A DNA stretch of 64,000 nt, taken from assembly GCF_030848805.1 (NCBI RefSeq), contig NC_092366.1:8426399-8490398 (forward strand). Direction: 5' to 3'. This document shows positions 12,257-23,495 of this stretch, one piece after another. The notes under the pieces are model-generated. The model ran no database searches and had not been told where the DNA came from. It was given only the letters and a program-made list of their open reading frames with translations. The position numbers and the translations under genes were made by a program. Position 1 is the stretch's first letter; each line of letters starts with the position of its first letter. The stretch is from Temnothorax longispinosus (Eukaryota; Arthropoda; Insecta; Hymenoptera; Formicidae).

Positions 12257-13754
12257 ACTCGGCGGAGAAATCCTCTCGACCGGGCCTTTTATTTGCCGGA
12301 TGCACGACTCGCGGAATCGCGTGATTCTCTAACTCCGCCTGATTCGATCTAGAATCGGGAAGAAGGGGGGGAATGCGCTGGAAATGAAGAGACATCTAAC
12401 GCGCTTCCTGCAAAATTCATTTCCCGCCCTTCGGGATATTGAGGGACCGGAAGAAGACGAAAGCGGGCGTCGACGGGAAGCGGGAAAAAGATTAAATAAT
12501 TACGGGAGATGCGTTTACCGGCTTCCGTCGAGGAGATGGAACAGCCCTCGTCTCTTTCGATCGTGACTTGAATATCGTCACTTCATTCAATTTAAAAAAA
12601 ATCGTGGAAGCATCTTCATAATTTTACAGAACTTTAACCAAATTGTTCTTGGACAATGAAGAAATAATATTCCAAAAGAAGCAAACTATTAACCTTAAAT
12701 AGAACATCCCTGTCTTTAATTCTATCGCGCGAGTGCGGGATTATTAAAAAATACTTTTTGAAATACTTCTCTCAAATATGCATTTTTTTTATTTTCAGAT
12801 TAACAAAGGCTATATGGAGATTAGTATCGAAACTCGACCGCCACCTCAATGTGACGGTTCAAAAAAAATTAAAAAAAAAAGAAGGCTTCCAAGCAGACAC
12901 CCGAAAGCGAGATCGTGTTCAAGATTGGTCCGCCATCAGCGCGAAAGGCTCCCGTCGATTTTTTTGTTTGGTTGCCCTTGCCCTTATCCAGGCGCGCACT
13001 CCCAGCCCTTCACTAAAGCTAGGGGGAGAAAAACCACGAGTGTCCTCTTTCCCCGAAAGGAGGGATGTCTCCCTCGCGGGGAAAGAGAGATGCCGCATGG
13101 CGGCTGCACGGCGGCATGTAACATCTTGCGTCGCCGCTTCGAGTGCATTTTGAGGGGTGGCACTCGAGCTTCGCCGGCGTGCACTTCGCAATGCACTTGG
13201 AGCGGAAGCGAACGCCAACCACCAGCCGCGATCGCGTAATTTTGCCAAGGGTCAAAGGGCTCGATGGCTCTTTCAAAATGAAAAGAGGGGAATCGTGCAT
13301 TCTGGCTCCTCGGACGATGCATTCGAGTTCCCGGAGGTTATTCCCCTACAATTTGACTTGACGATAAAGTATTTCGGTTACATGTTTTGTAATTTGACGG
13401 TGCGATTCCTTCAGCGAGAAGTAGCCGCAACGGAATTGCATCTCATCGTCGTATTTCGCATTTTATGTCGCGCTTTCTAAAATTAAACCTAAAAAGAAAC
13501 ACTGCAGGTTCTCTCGCTCGCATTAATTTTTGGGAAGTTGGAGGATACAAATTAAAATTTTATATTCTGAAAATATTAATAAAAGACGAAACACGAAGGA
13601 TAGGATGTATTACACAATAATGTTTGTAATTTAATAATTTATGCTTTCTACCTTTTGAAAATAGTTCTGTTTTTCAATTGGACATTGTATAGATAGCTAA
13701 ATTATTATATTTGAAAATAATCGTAGTTCTGTAGTGTTTTTATTGGACATTGTG

Positions 13755-14026
13755 CACTGTTAAATTTGTAGTGTCAAATTATGCTCAATTTAAGTCATTT
13801 TTAATAACTTCTACTAGGTCACCACTGCTCCTACTAGTCCTACTCAATATATGTCGTTAATTTAACTATAAAACAATATTATAATTTAATTAAACCACTA
13901 GAGTTAAAATAACACTATTTTTTGTTAAAATAATAAATTTTGACACACGTGGTAGTTAAATATAACAAAATGATATTTAACTCATAATATTGGTTTAAAT
14001 TTTATCCTTTAATATTTAACAGTGTG
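13755..14026 (-). mobile_element. Family C MITE, copy 1
   Basis: A 272-bp element with inverted termini CACTGTTAAAT (left) and ATTTAACAGTG (right). It is the reverse complement of copies at 19812-20062 and 51156-51373. Shared landmarks are TGACACTACAAATTTAACAG at the end, the block TTAATTTAACTAAACC-like in the middle, and CAGTAGGAGCAGTGGCGACC as seen in copy 2. No coding capacity is visible. Superfamily is unassigned. Confidence 0.8.
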
Positions 14027-15004
14027 TAACTATATTATTATATTTTTTGAATGTATATTATTTTCAATTTAAACGTCAATAAACGTTAATTTTTTTAATT
14101 CATGTAATATCACTGCAAAATTTCGTGTGACTATAAGAAGAGCTCTTTTGCCATAATTTCGTCGGAATTTGCGAGAAAAGTAATAATTTATCAAAGAAAC
14201 AAGACTTACATCTAATACATACTAATTACTCTTTAAAAATGGCTGTCAGGATGTGCGGAATAAAAATGGAGCGTTTGTTCGTTCATCGATTACACCCGCG
14301 AGTCAATCGTATCCTGTTTTTTAACACTTTTCTCACGTGTCCCGCTTCCATGACGTTGCATCAAAAGGAGCATATCGGCTTTCGGTTGTCAGGCTCTTCT
14401 ATCTATCAGCGTTCGCTTGGAACGTGTTTGATCACATTTTGAAAAAAAAATTCCGGATTTGCAAGATCACACCCAGTCGAACGCGCGCGCAGGAATGTAT
14501 TTCGGCGGTCAGAAAAAAATTTCGGACCCGTTATTTTCCACTACGTCTGGCCGAGTATGTTTTCTGCCCTCGTATACGCGCGCGCATAAATTTGTAGAAA
14601 TCATATAGGTACCGAGAATGTGTCAGATTAAACATTTGCACTGCAAGATAGTTACAGTAAAAATATAAAATATAATACAGTATATTCGATTGCTGGGTAA
14701 AAAGTTGCAATAAACGAAATATAGATTTATCTCGCCATTAATTATGCATACGTCAATAAGCAATAAAAAGGAATAAAATTTTGATGAGATACTGTCTGAG
14801 AAAGAAGAGAAAATTTAAAATTAAAAATGGAAAATTGAGTGGCCAACGCGATCAAGAATTAAAAGGGAGTTAATATAGAGATCGAAATTAAAGCGTCCAA
14901 GATTGAAGATTAATATTCGAAGAGCCGAACGAATATAAAATAACGAGTCAACTGTCGAGATTTTATAGTTAGAAATTATAATTGGAACATCGTTAACCAG
15001 TAAT
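14027..15004. other. Non-coding stretch, no gene seen
   Basis: AT-rich DNA with a moderately GC-richer patch at 14240-14600. Nothing recognisable as an exon, RNA gene or repeat. Confidence 0.5.
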
Positions 15005-15436
15005 ATTCTCTAAAAATTGAAGAATAAAATATTGTGTAAAACGAACAAAGCAAGTGTAACAAAAAGTGAAAATTGAGCCTATGCACTTCGAGTGATTCAC
15101 CACTCTAAGAAAAAGTAAAATTACGCTCTATAAGTTGGAGTAAGATCGCACTCCATTTGAGTGCACATCTGCACTCCATCCACTCTACAATTTTAAGTAA
15201 AAAATTTGCTTATCAGTCGATCTTTAGTAAATCGTGATTCACTAACGCTTTAAACTGATATCGTATCACTCCGGTAGAGTAGCCGCTCTAAAAATTTCAG
15301 TGAAAAATTTACTCCTATCTTGTGAGTGCCCGCATTTATTCAAATTGGGATGACAATCTTCTCTTTTGGGATGACTATCGCAATCACTCTAATAATATAT
15401 TAATGGCGAAACTACTCTATGTGGGACTTAGAGAGT
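15005..15436 (+). mobile_element. Family A MITE, copy 2
   Basis: A 432-bp full-length copy in the opposite orientation to copy 1. It starts ATTCTCTAAAAATTGAAGAA and ends GGGACTTAGAGAGT, and TA is present at both outer junctions (TA before 15005 and at 15437), consistent with TA target duplication. Internal landmarks shared with the other copies are AAATTGAGCCTATGCACTT, GTATCACTCCGGTAGAGTAG and GTGAGTGCCCGCATTTA. Confidence 0.85.
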
Positions 15437-17796
15437 AGATTGTCCGTTGAAAAAAATTTTGTATGCGCCTTCGCGTACAAACTTTCGCGCAAAGATTCCG
15501 CAGAACGGACGCGACGCGGAGTCTCGATGTCGCGCGAATTTCTTGGCGGTGGTAATTAAACCGCCATTCGCGATTCTCTCCATTAGCGGCGGTCTGCGGT
15601 TCGCGCACCCACGGAGGTCGCGCGCGCGACAACGCACATTACGACCGACGCGACGGCGTCGTCGGCGACGTCGCACACGTAAACACGTAACACCGTGACC
15701 ACGTAATAATGCTGCCTTACGTACACACGCGACGTGCGTTGCATTCGCGCGAATTGCATTCCGCTTGCACGCCGCTTGCACGCCTTCAATTGCATAACCG
15801 AATATATTCGTTCGGGCTGTGTTCCACGATTGGCAGGCTACGCTTGACTAGATTATCACCTCTATTCCGCGCGCGCGTTGTGTAATGAGTAGGCCGTGCA
15901 CGACAATGTTGCGCCCGGATTGGTCACCAGATTCTCCGCGGCAACTGTTTTGAAATTAATTATCTCGCGTAATTAATTAGAGGCAGCTTGGGCTTCGTTC
16001 TCGTTTCTCTTGTTTTGACGATGAATAATAACATTAATAACTATATGAGACACTGGACATGAATCTTTTATGTAGCATTTCACGAAATTAATTGAGAACT
16101 GTTTTGAAACTGTTTCAAAAATTTTTATTACAGAAATATATATTTATATCCTTTTGAATATGCAAACACATTAAAAACTCTTATTCTTTTACGTCCTCTG
16201 CTCTCTCTCCTCTCCTTTTTTCTCCTTCTATTATACAAATTATAAAACTTGTCATGTTCATTCAATTTCGCAAAATATCGCACGCTCTTTTAATCTATCT
16301 GTGTATAGTGCAAAGTTTCCGCTTTATATCGCGAGATCCGTCGGCGTCGGTCGGCCGGCGTCGTTATTGCGGCGATTAAATTGTGTACGTGCACACGAAG
16401 GAGCACGAGCCCTCCGAGCTTTTTCTTCGGAGGGCTCCCTTTCTTTCAAGACGGCGGGAGAGGCAGATGCCTCCCGCATGTGAAACGACGGGGAATGCGT
16501 GTCCACGACGGCCTGCAAATTGATGGCAATTGTTCCCCGCGTCCGCCGCGCCCGCGCCCGGAATACCAATTGTTGTCGATGCTAACTCCAGCCAGCTTAA
16601 ATTGCACGCTAAACCTTCTCCGAGACTGCGCGACACACACAATAAGAAAACGTTATTGCATAACGCTTGCCAAGGACAAGCGAGGTTCGCGAAGAAGATA
16701 TGCATTAAATGCAAACCGTCCGCTGGCGGACGGCAACCGACCGGCATCAGGCGCAGCCAACTTGCCTTTATTACCACGCCTATACGTAATGTCGGATTTC
16801 GGAATGTCAACTCGGAAAATCAGAGGACGGTGTCGTGTAACTAAATTCGACATACATATGCGGGACCTCGATGTATACAAAGTACAAAGTATAAGTCTTT
16901 TGTACAAATACCTTCAAATACAAATTCAATCTATATTTAGATAATCAGATTACTTTTTATAAATTGTATTTATATTAATACAAATATTTTTAAATTAAAA
17001 TTTAGTTTGAATAAAATGTAGTAATTGCAATTATAAATGATACATAATATTATTCAAATAAATAAACATGAACCTCGCTAAATATCGACGGATTCGGGTT
17101 TGAAGCGCCGGCTTCGAAAGTGGAATGTAATTCCATCGCGGATGCGCAGTGATCCCAGGATGTTGACAAGATTTACTTAAACGGAATTGGCGTTAACTGA
17201 CGGAGTTATTCCTCCGTAGTTAAACGAATCGCTGAATTGGAAAGTCGCTTGCGCGATCCCAAAGGCGGGAATGCCTTTGAGAATTTAACGTGATGCAGAT
17301 GTTATAACGCGTGTCCGTCATTGAATTCATCATGCGACATCCATAAAGCGATGTGACGTATTTCATTACACGTGCGGCTGACGGACAAAGGCGGCCATGG
17401 CTGTTGCGCAAAATTCACGTGAAAAAGGTAAAGGCCACGAGCGTATAAGGATTCGTCAGAAGTTCGTACAAGAACTGAGAGGAAACGAGGAAATTTTTTA
17501 TTGCTCCGTGTGAGATAAAATTACTCTCTGGAAGAACTTAATGAAAACAAGAAAGTACAGCTAGATAAACAAAATTAATGTTGGAGATAATTAAAAAGAA
17601 ATAAATTACGTACGCCGTCTCGCTTTTCAAGAAAAATAAAAAATTCTCTGACTTACATAATTTTATTAAAAGTATAATAACTTATAAAATAATAATTTAG
17701 AACTCTCGAAATTGGAAATGCTTGAAATCTTCAAGCAGGAAACTTACCACTTTGGAATGGAGAACTGTGCAATATTTTAATTTCATTCGTCGTTTG
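15437..17796. other. CpG-rich then AT-rich non-coding DNA
   Basis: From about 15450 to 15900 and 16310 to 16830 CpG is very frequent. Open frames up to 187 codons run through these blocks on both strands simultaneously (16376-16944), none with a recognisable domain, so I treat them as chance frames. The rest is AT-rich. A perfect 11-bp hairpin lies at 16407-16437. Confidence 0.5.
16407..16437. repeat. Perfect 11-bp stem hairpin
   Basis: GAGCCCTCCGA at 16407-16417 pairs perfectly with TCGGAGGGCTC at 16427-16437 around a 9-nt pyrimidine-rich loop. It is not followed by a U-tract, and this is a eukaryote, so it is not called a terminator. Function unknown. Confidence 0.6.
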
Positions 17797-17797
17797 A

Positions 17798-17877
17798 TAT
17801 CACTGAAGATGGCTCGATCTATGAGCTGAAACGTTCAATTGTATTTCATTTGGAATGGATTTGAAATAAATCAGTGA
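17798..17877 (+). ncRNA. Hammerhead-ribozyme-like motif (Penelope-like element remnant?)
   Basis: CTGAAGA (17803-17809) is followed by the hairpin GGCTC, a 7-nt loop, GAGCT (17811-17827; one G-U pair) and then GAAAC (17828-17832). That order, CUGANGA then stem II then GAAA, is the hammerhead core. Just upstream ATCACTGA is the reverse complement of TCAGTGAT about 70 nt downstream, which could close an outer stem. AATAAATCA follows the core, as it does in the better-supported copy at 59881-60100. Hammerhead motifs of this kind are known from Penelope-like retroelements. No reverse transcriptase is visible nearby, so this would be a remnant. Self-cleavage is not shown by sequence. Confidence 0.45.
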
Positions 17878-19811
17878 TTCTGATCATCTACGCACAGACA
17901 ACTGCGTTTAACTCTCATAGCCATCCTATTACGAATAATAACTTATATTATTATTTAAGTCTATTTAAAGTAAAAAGAAATAATTGAATTATTTTCACAA
18001 AAGTTAAGTAAGTCAAAAATAAAAATTTTAAACTGTTAAAAGAAAAATTATATTAGAAAACTAATTTATAGATATGTTAAATGAAGTACAATAAAAAGTT
18101 ACATTAATTGATTCAACAATGAAATTGTTTATCTGCCATTTTCAAAGTAAATATTAAAAATAATAGAAAAAATACTTCAAAAAATTATAAAAAGAAGAGT
18201 ATCATAGAATTTAGAGATCTGTCAGAAATATTATAATATAACGAAAGATAGAAATTTATAAAAATAAGTTATGCGTCGTCACAGTCAGCTGCACATTGCG
18301 TTTGAAGATTAAAAGAGCGGACAAGAAGAACTGACAGATGCAGATGGAAGGTCCGTTCCCTCTTAGACGTGCTTTTCTACATTCTCTGCATTTCAAATGA
18401 AATAAGTGCACAGCGAAATGGCATTATGACATCTATAAACTATATTATGCTAACAAGATTGCACGTGTACATATATAATACCGCGATGTGGATAACAAAA
18501 TATTATATAATAAAAAAAGTGTAGAAAGGACAGATGGAGGAATAATAAAGGGCGATACGATAATTGAGATTACACACACAAGACACACACGTCAATGTTA
18601 AAAAAACATATTTTCTCAGATTTTTAATATTCAATGTAACGAAGGATTTTTACGTCGTAATATTAAACTCGACGAAAGATGCATCGCAGATGCAGCGGTC
18701 GTTCTCGGTTCCAGTGTTCATCGCGGATTTCTGAGCGATAAACGAACGAACGGTGCACGATAGAAGGAACATGAGATCGGACAACAGGAAAAATGCACCG
18801 CGAGCAGATGCATAAGTTGAGGAGAGACGAGGCGCCTCGCCGGAGCCTATGCCACTTGACTCCACTTGGCGTATCTCTCTCTTCGTCCCTGGCTCTCTTT
18901 CTCTCTCTCTTTCTTACTCTCTCTTTCCCTCTACATCTCTTTTTATCCCGTCACTTCTGCGTTCCTCTAATTCCACCCTTGTACGCGGCCGCCGCTCTCT
19001 CAAATGCATCTTTGTACGGCGGATAAATGCTCGCCACTGTTCCGCTTTTTTCAAGGAAGAAAACCGCCTATCCTCTCCTCGAAACTGCGAATTGTCGTCG
19101 CGCGTTAAGCGTTGATCTTCCACTGTCACGCCTTTTTCTTACGAATATTCCTCTCTCAAGCAAAAATTAGCTTAATAGTCTTGTCAATTTGTCCTATTAA
19201 TAAAAAAATAACAGTTTAAAGTAGAATTTAATGCTTCGCGCAAAGTATACTTTGTAAGCTCCGGTCTTTTGAAGATTTACTTTAATAAGGTTATTAATTT
19301 TTCTCACTGATGGAAAATAATGGCGTATAATTATTGTTGAAGTTTATAAAGGCACGAAAAAGAGAGAGCGGAGAAAGTTTAAAAAATAACGTCTTTCCGA
19401 ACGTCGTTCGACTACCTTTGATCTCGTTACCTTTCAGATACGTATAATTTCAATCATTTTTTTGTTTCTACGATGTTATTTCTAATCTAACTGATGTCAT
19501 TTCAAATTTTCTCAAGTCGACGACAATAAAATGGTCGCGACGCGATTGTCCAAGTGGAAGGTCCAATAATAAACGCGGCAAATTGGCGAGAAATCTAAAA
19601 ATAATTGGCGTGCAAGCGTTGCTTCATCCTCGTCTTTGTCCTCGTCTTCCTTCGCTCAGTTCTTCTAATTTCGTTGTTTAAGCACCTGCACTTAAACACG
19701 TGTTTGTCTGCCCGTGCAGTTAAGCGTCACTCGACTCTCCGACTCGCATTCCGAGGACAAGAAATCGTATTGCGACAGACGCATTGTATTTCTCGTTTTC
19801 TATTTAAAAAT
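17878..19811. other. Non-coding stretch, no gene seen
   Basis: AT-rich at 17930-18280 and 19140-19560, with a pyrimidine-rich (CT)n tract at about 18871-18942 inside a GC-richer patch. No exon or RNA gene is recognised. Confidence 0.5.
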
Positions 19812-20062
19812 ACGCTGTGAAATATTAAAAGATGAAATTTAAACCAATACCTTGAGTTAAATAACATTTTGTTATTTTTAAATTAGCATGTGTGACAAAA
19901 TTTATTATTTAAACACAAAATAGTATTATTTTAACATTGGTTTAGTTAAATTATTATTTTAGTTAAATTAACGACATATTCAGTAGGAGCAGTGGCGACC
20001 TATGGAAATGGTTAAAAATGACTCAAATTGAGTATAATTTGACACTACAAATTTAACAGTGT
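19812..20062 (+). mobile_element. Family C MITE, copy 2
   Basis: A 251-bp copy ending ATTTAACAGTGT, with a degenerate left terminus (ACGCTGTGAAATATTAAAAG). It carries TTGAGTTAAATAACATTTTG, GTAGGAGCAGTGGCGACC and TGACACTACAAATTTAACAG. It is about as divergent from copy 3 as from copy 1, so the insertions are probably old. Confidence 0.8.
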
Positions 20063-21102
20063 ATCTTCCATTCCCTAAGATACCGTATTTAAGTTAATCT
20101 TCGTACGCAAATTGTCGTAAATAAAAAAAAGACACTTCTTTCCATTTCTTAAATATTATAACAAATTATTAAAAGACTAAAACCTGTGAAAATATATATC
20201 TCCGTTACCTCAGACTCTGAACTTGCGTCTTGTTTTTTTTCTTTACCGAGTCAGAGTAATTAGATTCTTTCGGTGTCTTTCGATGATGCCGACGAGTCAT
20301 AATAGCGACCAATCGCGCAAGTCGGTCGGTTGTTGAGCTTGTTATCGTGATCGATCGGCCTCGAACCTTCAACTTCGATCAGCAGCCGGTCGAATAGACG
20401 GGCATTTCTGTCAATTTATGCGCGAGCATGTGATTCCCGTGATTTCTCGGGTCACGATGCGAGCAATCACGAAATACCGACGCTCGACGGCTGTATCTCG
20501 TTTCGAGAGATATGTCCTCGTAACTGACGCATCAACGACATTCAATCAGTCTCCAATGAACAAACAGTATTCGCTTTCAATTGATGAAAACGCGTGACGT
20601 ATCCGATGTTCATGAGATTATTAAAAATTCACCCTATATATACGCACGATATTAATGTCCATTAATCGTTAACGTATTCATTACCCATCTATTACCACCG
20701 GTGTGTGTTTGTGATTAAAAACAGTTTCAATTTGCCATTATTATCCGAAATGTTATTCCCCGATTATTGTTAGCGGAACTATTATGACAAATTGTCTCTA
20801 TTACAAAGAAAATTAACGGGGCTAATTATTAATCCCGTTAAAAACGGGGCTAATTACATCGCGCGACCGGCGTTCATTGCGGCATCGTATCGTTTATCAT
20901 CGTTTGCGACGTGTAAATAGAGCACGTTCCCGCGGACGGGCAGTTGCAGGGAACATCCGTGATTGATGCAAACGCACAATCGCGCGCGAAAAGATATAAA
21001 TGTAAAGATTCGGTCGCGGAGCGTTAAAATTCACGGTGGAGTAAAATTCAATACCCCCCCTCCCCCGTCCACCGTTGGGAAATATTTGCGTCGATAAGAC
21101 GC
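20063..21102. other. Non-coding stretch, no gene seen
   Basis: CpG-rich at 20270-20540 and 20860-21010, AT-rich elsewhere. A small arrangement at 20813-20857 combines an inverted repeat (TAACGGG / CCCGTTA) with a 14-bp direct repeat AACGGGGCTAATTA at 20815 and 20843. Nothing else is seen. Confidence 0.5.
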
Positions 21103-21106
21103 TTAA

Positions 21107-22039
21107 CCCTAGACAAACTAACTGGGGTGTTACGGGACCCCACGCGAAATTCAAATTGAGCCCCTGCTTTAGGAAGGGTAGTTTTCATACCGAGACCCTA
21201 ACCATAATTCAGTTTAGTCATCCGGCAGTCGACCTCCGTCATTCAGCGAGTGCGTTAGATCCGTGCAGCAGCTGAAAACCGAAAAACAAAATCGTTTGGG
21301 GTGTCTGTACACCCCAGTGAGTCATTTACGCTCGACATTTACCACAGTAAAATATATTTCAAATTTTTTGTGAAAATCGGTAACGAAAAATTATACACTT
21401 TATAGCACTCCCCGGAAAATTCCTACCCCTGTTTCATATATTGTTTAAGATTCGGTCAATTATTTCATTTTTGCTGTTCTTGCACAGCAACTGATTAAAA
21501 CTTTGTAAAGTTTTTGTGGAGTTAGTTTTACTGTTTCCATATACTTTTATAACTTTTGACTACCTTTCAAATAAATAATAATCGACAGAATCTGTTTTAC
21601 TTTCCATTTCTTGCGATTTTTCCCATCCGACAGTTTTTCATTTCCTCTACTTCAGATGTTCAAAGAAATATGTTTTTTTTTAAGAAACGAAAAAATCGCT
21701 TACATGCCCTTGAAGGTTGTCTATTCGTCTTTCAAAATCCGTTAGAAAAAAATCGGTGAATTTTATGAAAAACTACAGCATTTTTTATAAAAATAGTTAT
21801 TTCAGCCTAATTTTTGGTTCTTTTTCTTGTTTTTCAAAATTTTTTTACTGTTTTTTTTTTTTACTACCGCAAATTGATGACTACTATCGTCTTCCCTATT
21901 AAACAACAAACAAAATTATCTATTATAAAGTTTTCTAAGAACATTCTGGAAATATTATACACGCGGTACAATTTTTGGGGTATCATGACACCTCAGTGAG
22001 TCATTCACGTATGAGAAAAATAAGTTAGTCTGTCTAGGG
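21107..22039. mobile_element. piggyBac-like non-autonomous element 1
   Basis: A 933-bp element flanked by TTAA on both sides (21103-21106 and 22040-22043). The left terminus is CCCTAGACAAACTAAC and the right terminus, read inward, is CCCTAGACAGACTAAC. TTAA target duplication plus termini starting CCCTAGA is the hallmark of the piggyBac superfamily. Three related hairpins lie inside: GGGGTGT...ACCCCA (about 21123-21142), GGGGTGT CTGT ACACCCC (about 21298-21315) and a degenerate copy near 21977-21994. The last two are both followed by AGTGAGTCATT. No frame resembles the piggyBac DDD transposase, so it depended on an enzyme from elsewhere. Confidence 0.88.
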
Positions 22040-22043
22040 TTAA

Positions 22044-23054
22044 AGGCGAGAACGATCTTATCTCGGACCGAGGATGAATATTCAACGGGCGATCGCAATT
22101 AACCTTTCGAGGAACCGCGTCGCGAGCTTTTAAATGGGGCAGATATGTTTTTATCGGCTCGCTAAACGAGCATCATAAGACTGAGACGCTTGATTCTTCT
22201 TGACTTTATAAAATAGACACAGTTATTGTAATTAAAATTCAGATGTTACAATTAATTCTTATAATTCTTCTCCACGATCATCTCCAAGTTCGCACGTAAT
22301 CTTTTTTTATATAATGTTTAATGTGCATTTCCAATTTCTAAAGAACCTTATTTTTCCTTCACGCACTGTGATCAGCAGCGAATAATACGAGCCGATGGGC
22401 GGTCGATACAAACGACGACACCTGTATACTAGAAGTCGGTGTCGAGTTTCGTCGTGAAAACCGCCGAGGGATGCGGCGTGGCAATTTGAACTTTTCAACC
22501 GTACGTGTCTCGGACGTACGGTGCTTCTTTTCTTTCCTTATACGCGCGTCTCATCGCGTCGCGCCGCCTCGAAGCACTTCTCGCACAGTTGACGCGCGGC
22601 GCCGTAACCCGTACGCAATTTAAATACGAAAGAAATATTTCAATATTGAATCTCTTTCCGCGGCGCCAGAATTAATCAGCCGGCCGACTAACGAGATCCG
22701 AGACGAGAGCGACTGATAAGCGATTCCCTATTGAGCAAATGAGAGACGCCGCCCCCTTCGCTATTGAGCAAACGTGACGGCCGGAAAAATTTCGCGTCTA
22801 CCCCACGACCCCTCCAATCCCGCGCAATCTTATCTCCTTCGACAATTTGAATGACATAAGAGCACCCCGAGCACTCGCCGGGAAATATTTTCACGGACAA
22901 ACGAATCTAATTTTCACGACAATCAACGTCTAATTTGAATGCTCTCTGGAATATAGATTCATTCTTAAATGAAGAAATAACAGATTGTAATAATAACGAA
23001 ATATTTCTAATTGTATCCACAAGTTGATTTATGCGCTATAGATACTAATATTAT
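22044..23054. other. Non-coding stretch, no gene seen
   Basis: CpG-rich from about 22370 to 22900, with CTATTGAGCAAA repeated at 22728 and 22761. AT-rich on both sides. No exon or RNA gene recognised. Confidence 0.5.
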
Positions 23055-23495
23055 ACTCTCTAAAAATCAAAGAGTGAAATATCATTAAAAACGAGTGAAA
23101 TGCAAGTGTAACGAAAAGTGGAAATTGAGCCTGTGCACTTTGATTCGCTACTCTAAGAAAGAGTAAAATTTCGCTCTATAAGTTGGAGTGAAAGAGCACT
23201 CTTTTCGAGCAACAGATCAGTTTATAATTTTTTCACTATATCAACTTTGAACAGAAAATTTTACTCTCTTAGAGTCATTTATCAGTCGATCTCTATAGTG
23301 ATTCGTGATTCACTATAGTTTTAGAGTGAGATCGTATCACTCCGATAGAGTAGCCGCTCTAAAAATTTCAGTGAAAATTCCTCTTATGAGTGCCCGCATT
23401 TACTCAAATTAGAGTGACAACTCTCTCTTTCGGAGTAACTATCGCAATCACTGTAACATATTAGTGACGAAACCACTCTATGAGATTTAGAAAGT
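23055..23495 (+). mobile_element. Family A MITE, copy 3
   Basis: A 441-bp full-length copy. It begins ACTCTCTAAAAATCAAAGAG and ends TGAGATTTAGAAAGT, with TA at both junctions. It has the same orientation as copies 2 and 4, and shares TTGAGCCTGTGCACTT, TATAAGTTGGAGTGAAAGAG and GTATCACTCCGATAGAGTAG with them. Confidence 0.87.

Larger units (their letters stand above)
8443..13754. other. Non-coding stretch, no gene seen
   Basis: Several CpG-rich patches (8500-9050, 11200-11540, 12200-12560, 12850-13330) alternate with AT-rich DNA (9300-11000, 11750-12100). The 8650-9060 part carries C-rich and G-rich tracts, two GC palindromes and several TAAT or ATTA cores, a composition that fits a regulatory island, although that is inference. 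The 12778-13322 block has overlapping open frames on both strands at once, which is typical of GC-rich chance frames. No exon was recognised. Confidence 0.5.

Noticed and set aside
12778..13322. Cluster of six overlapping frames of 93-153 codons
   Set aside because: Four or more frames are open at once, which is a sign of a GC-rich stop-poor region rather than a gene.
16376..16944. Frames of 144 and 187 codons on opposite strands
   Set aside because: Both strands are open together in a CpG-rich block and neither shows a known domain or codon pattern; likely chance.
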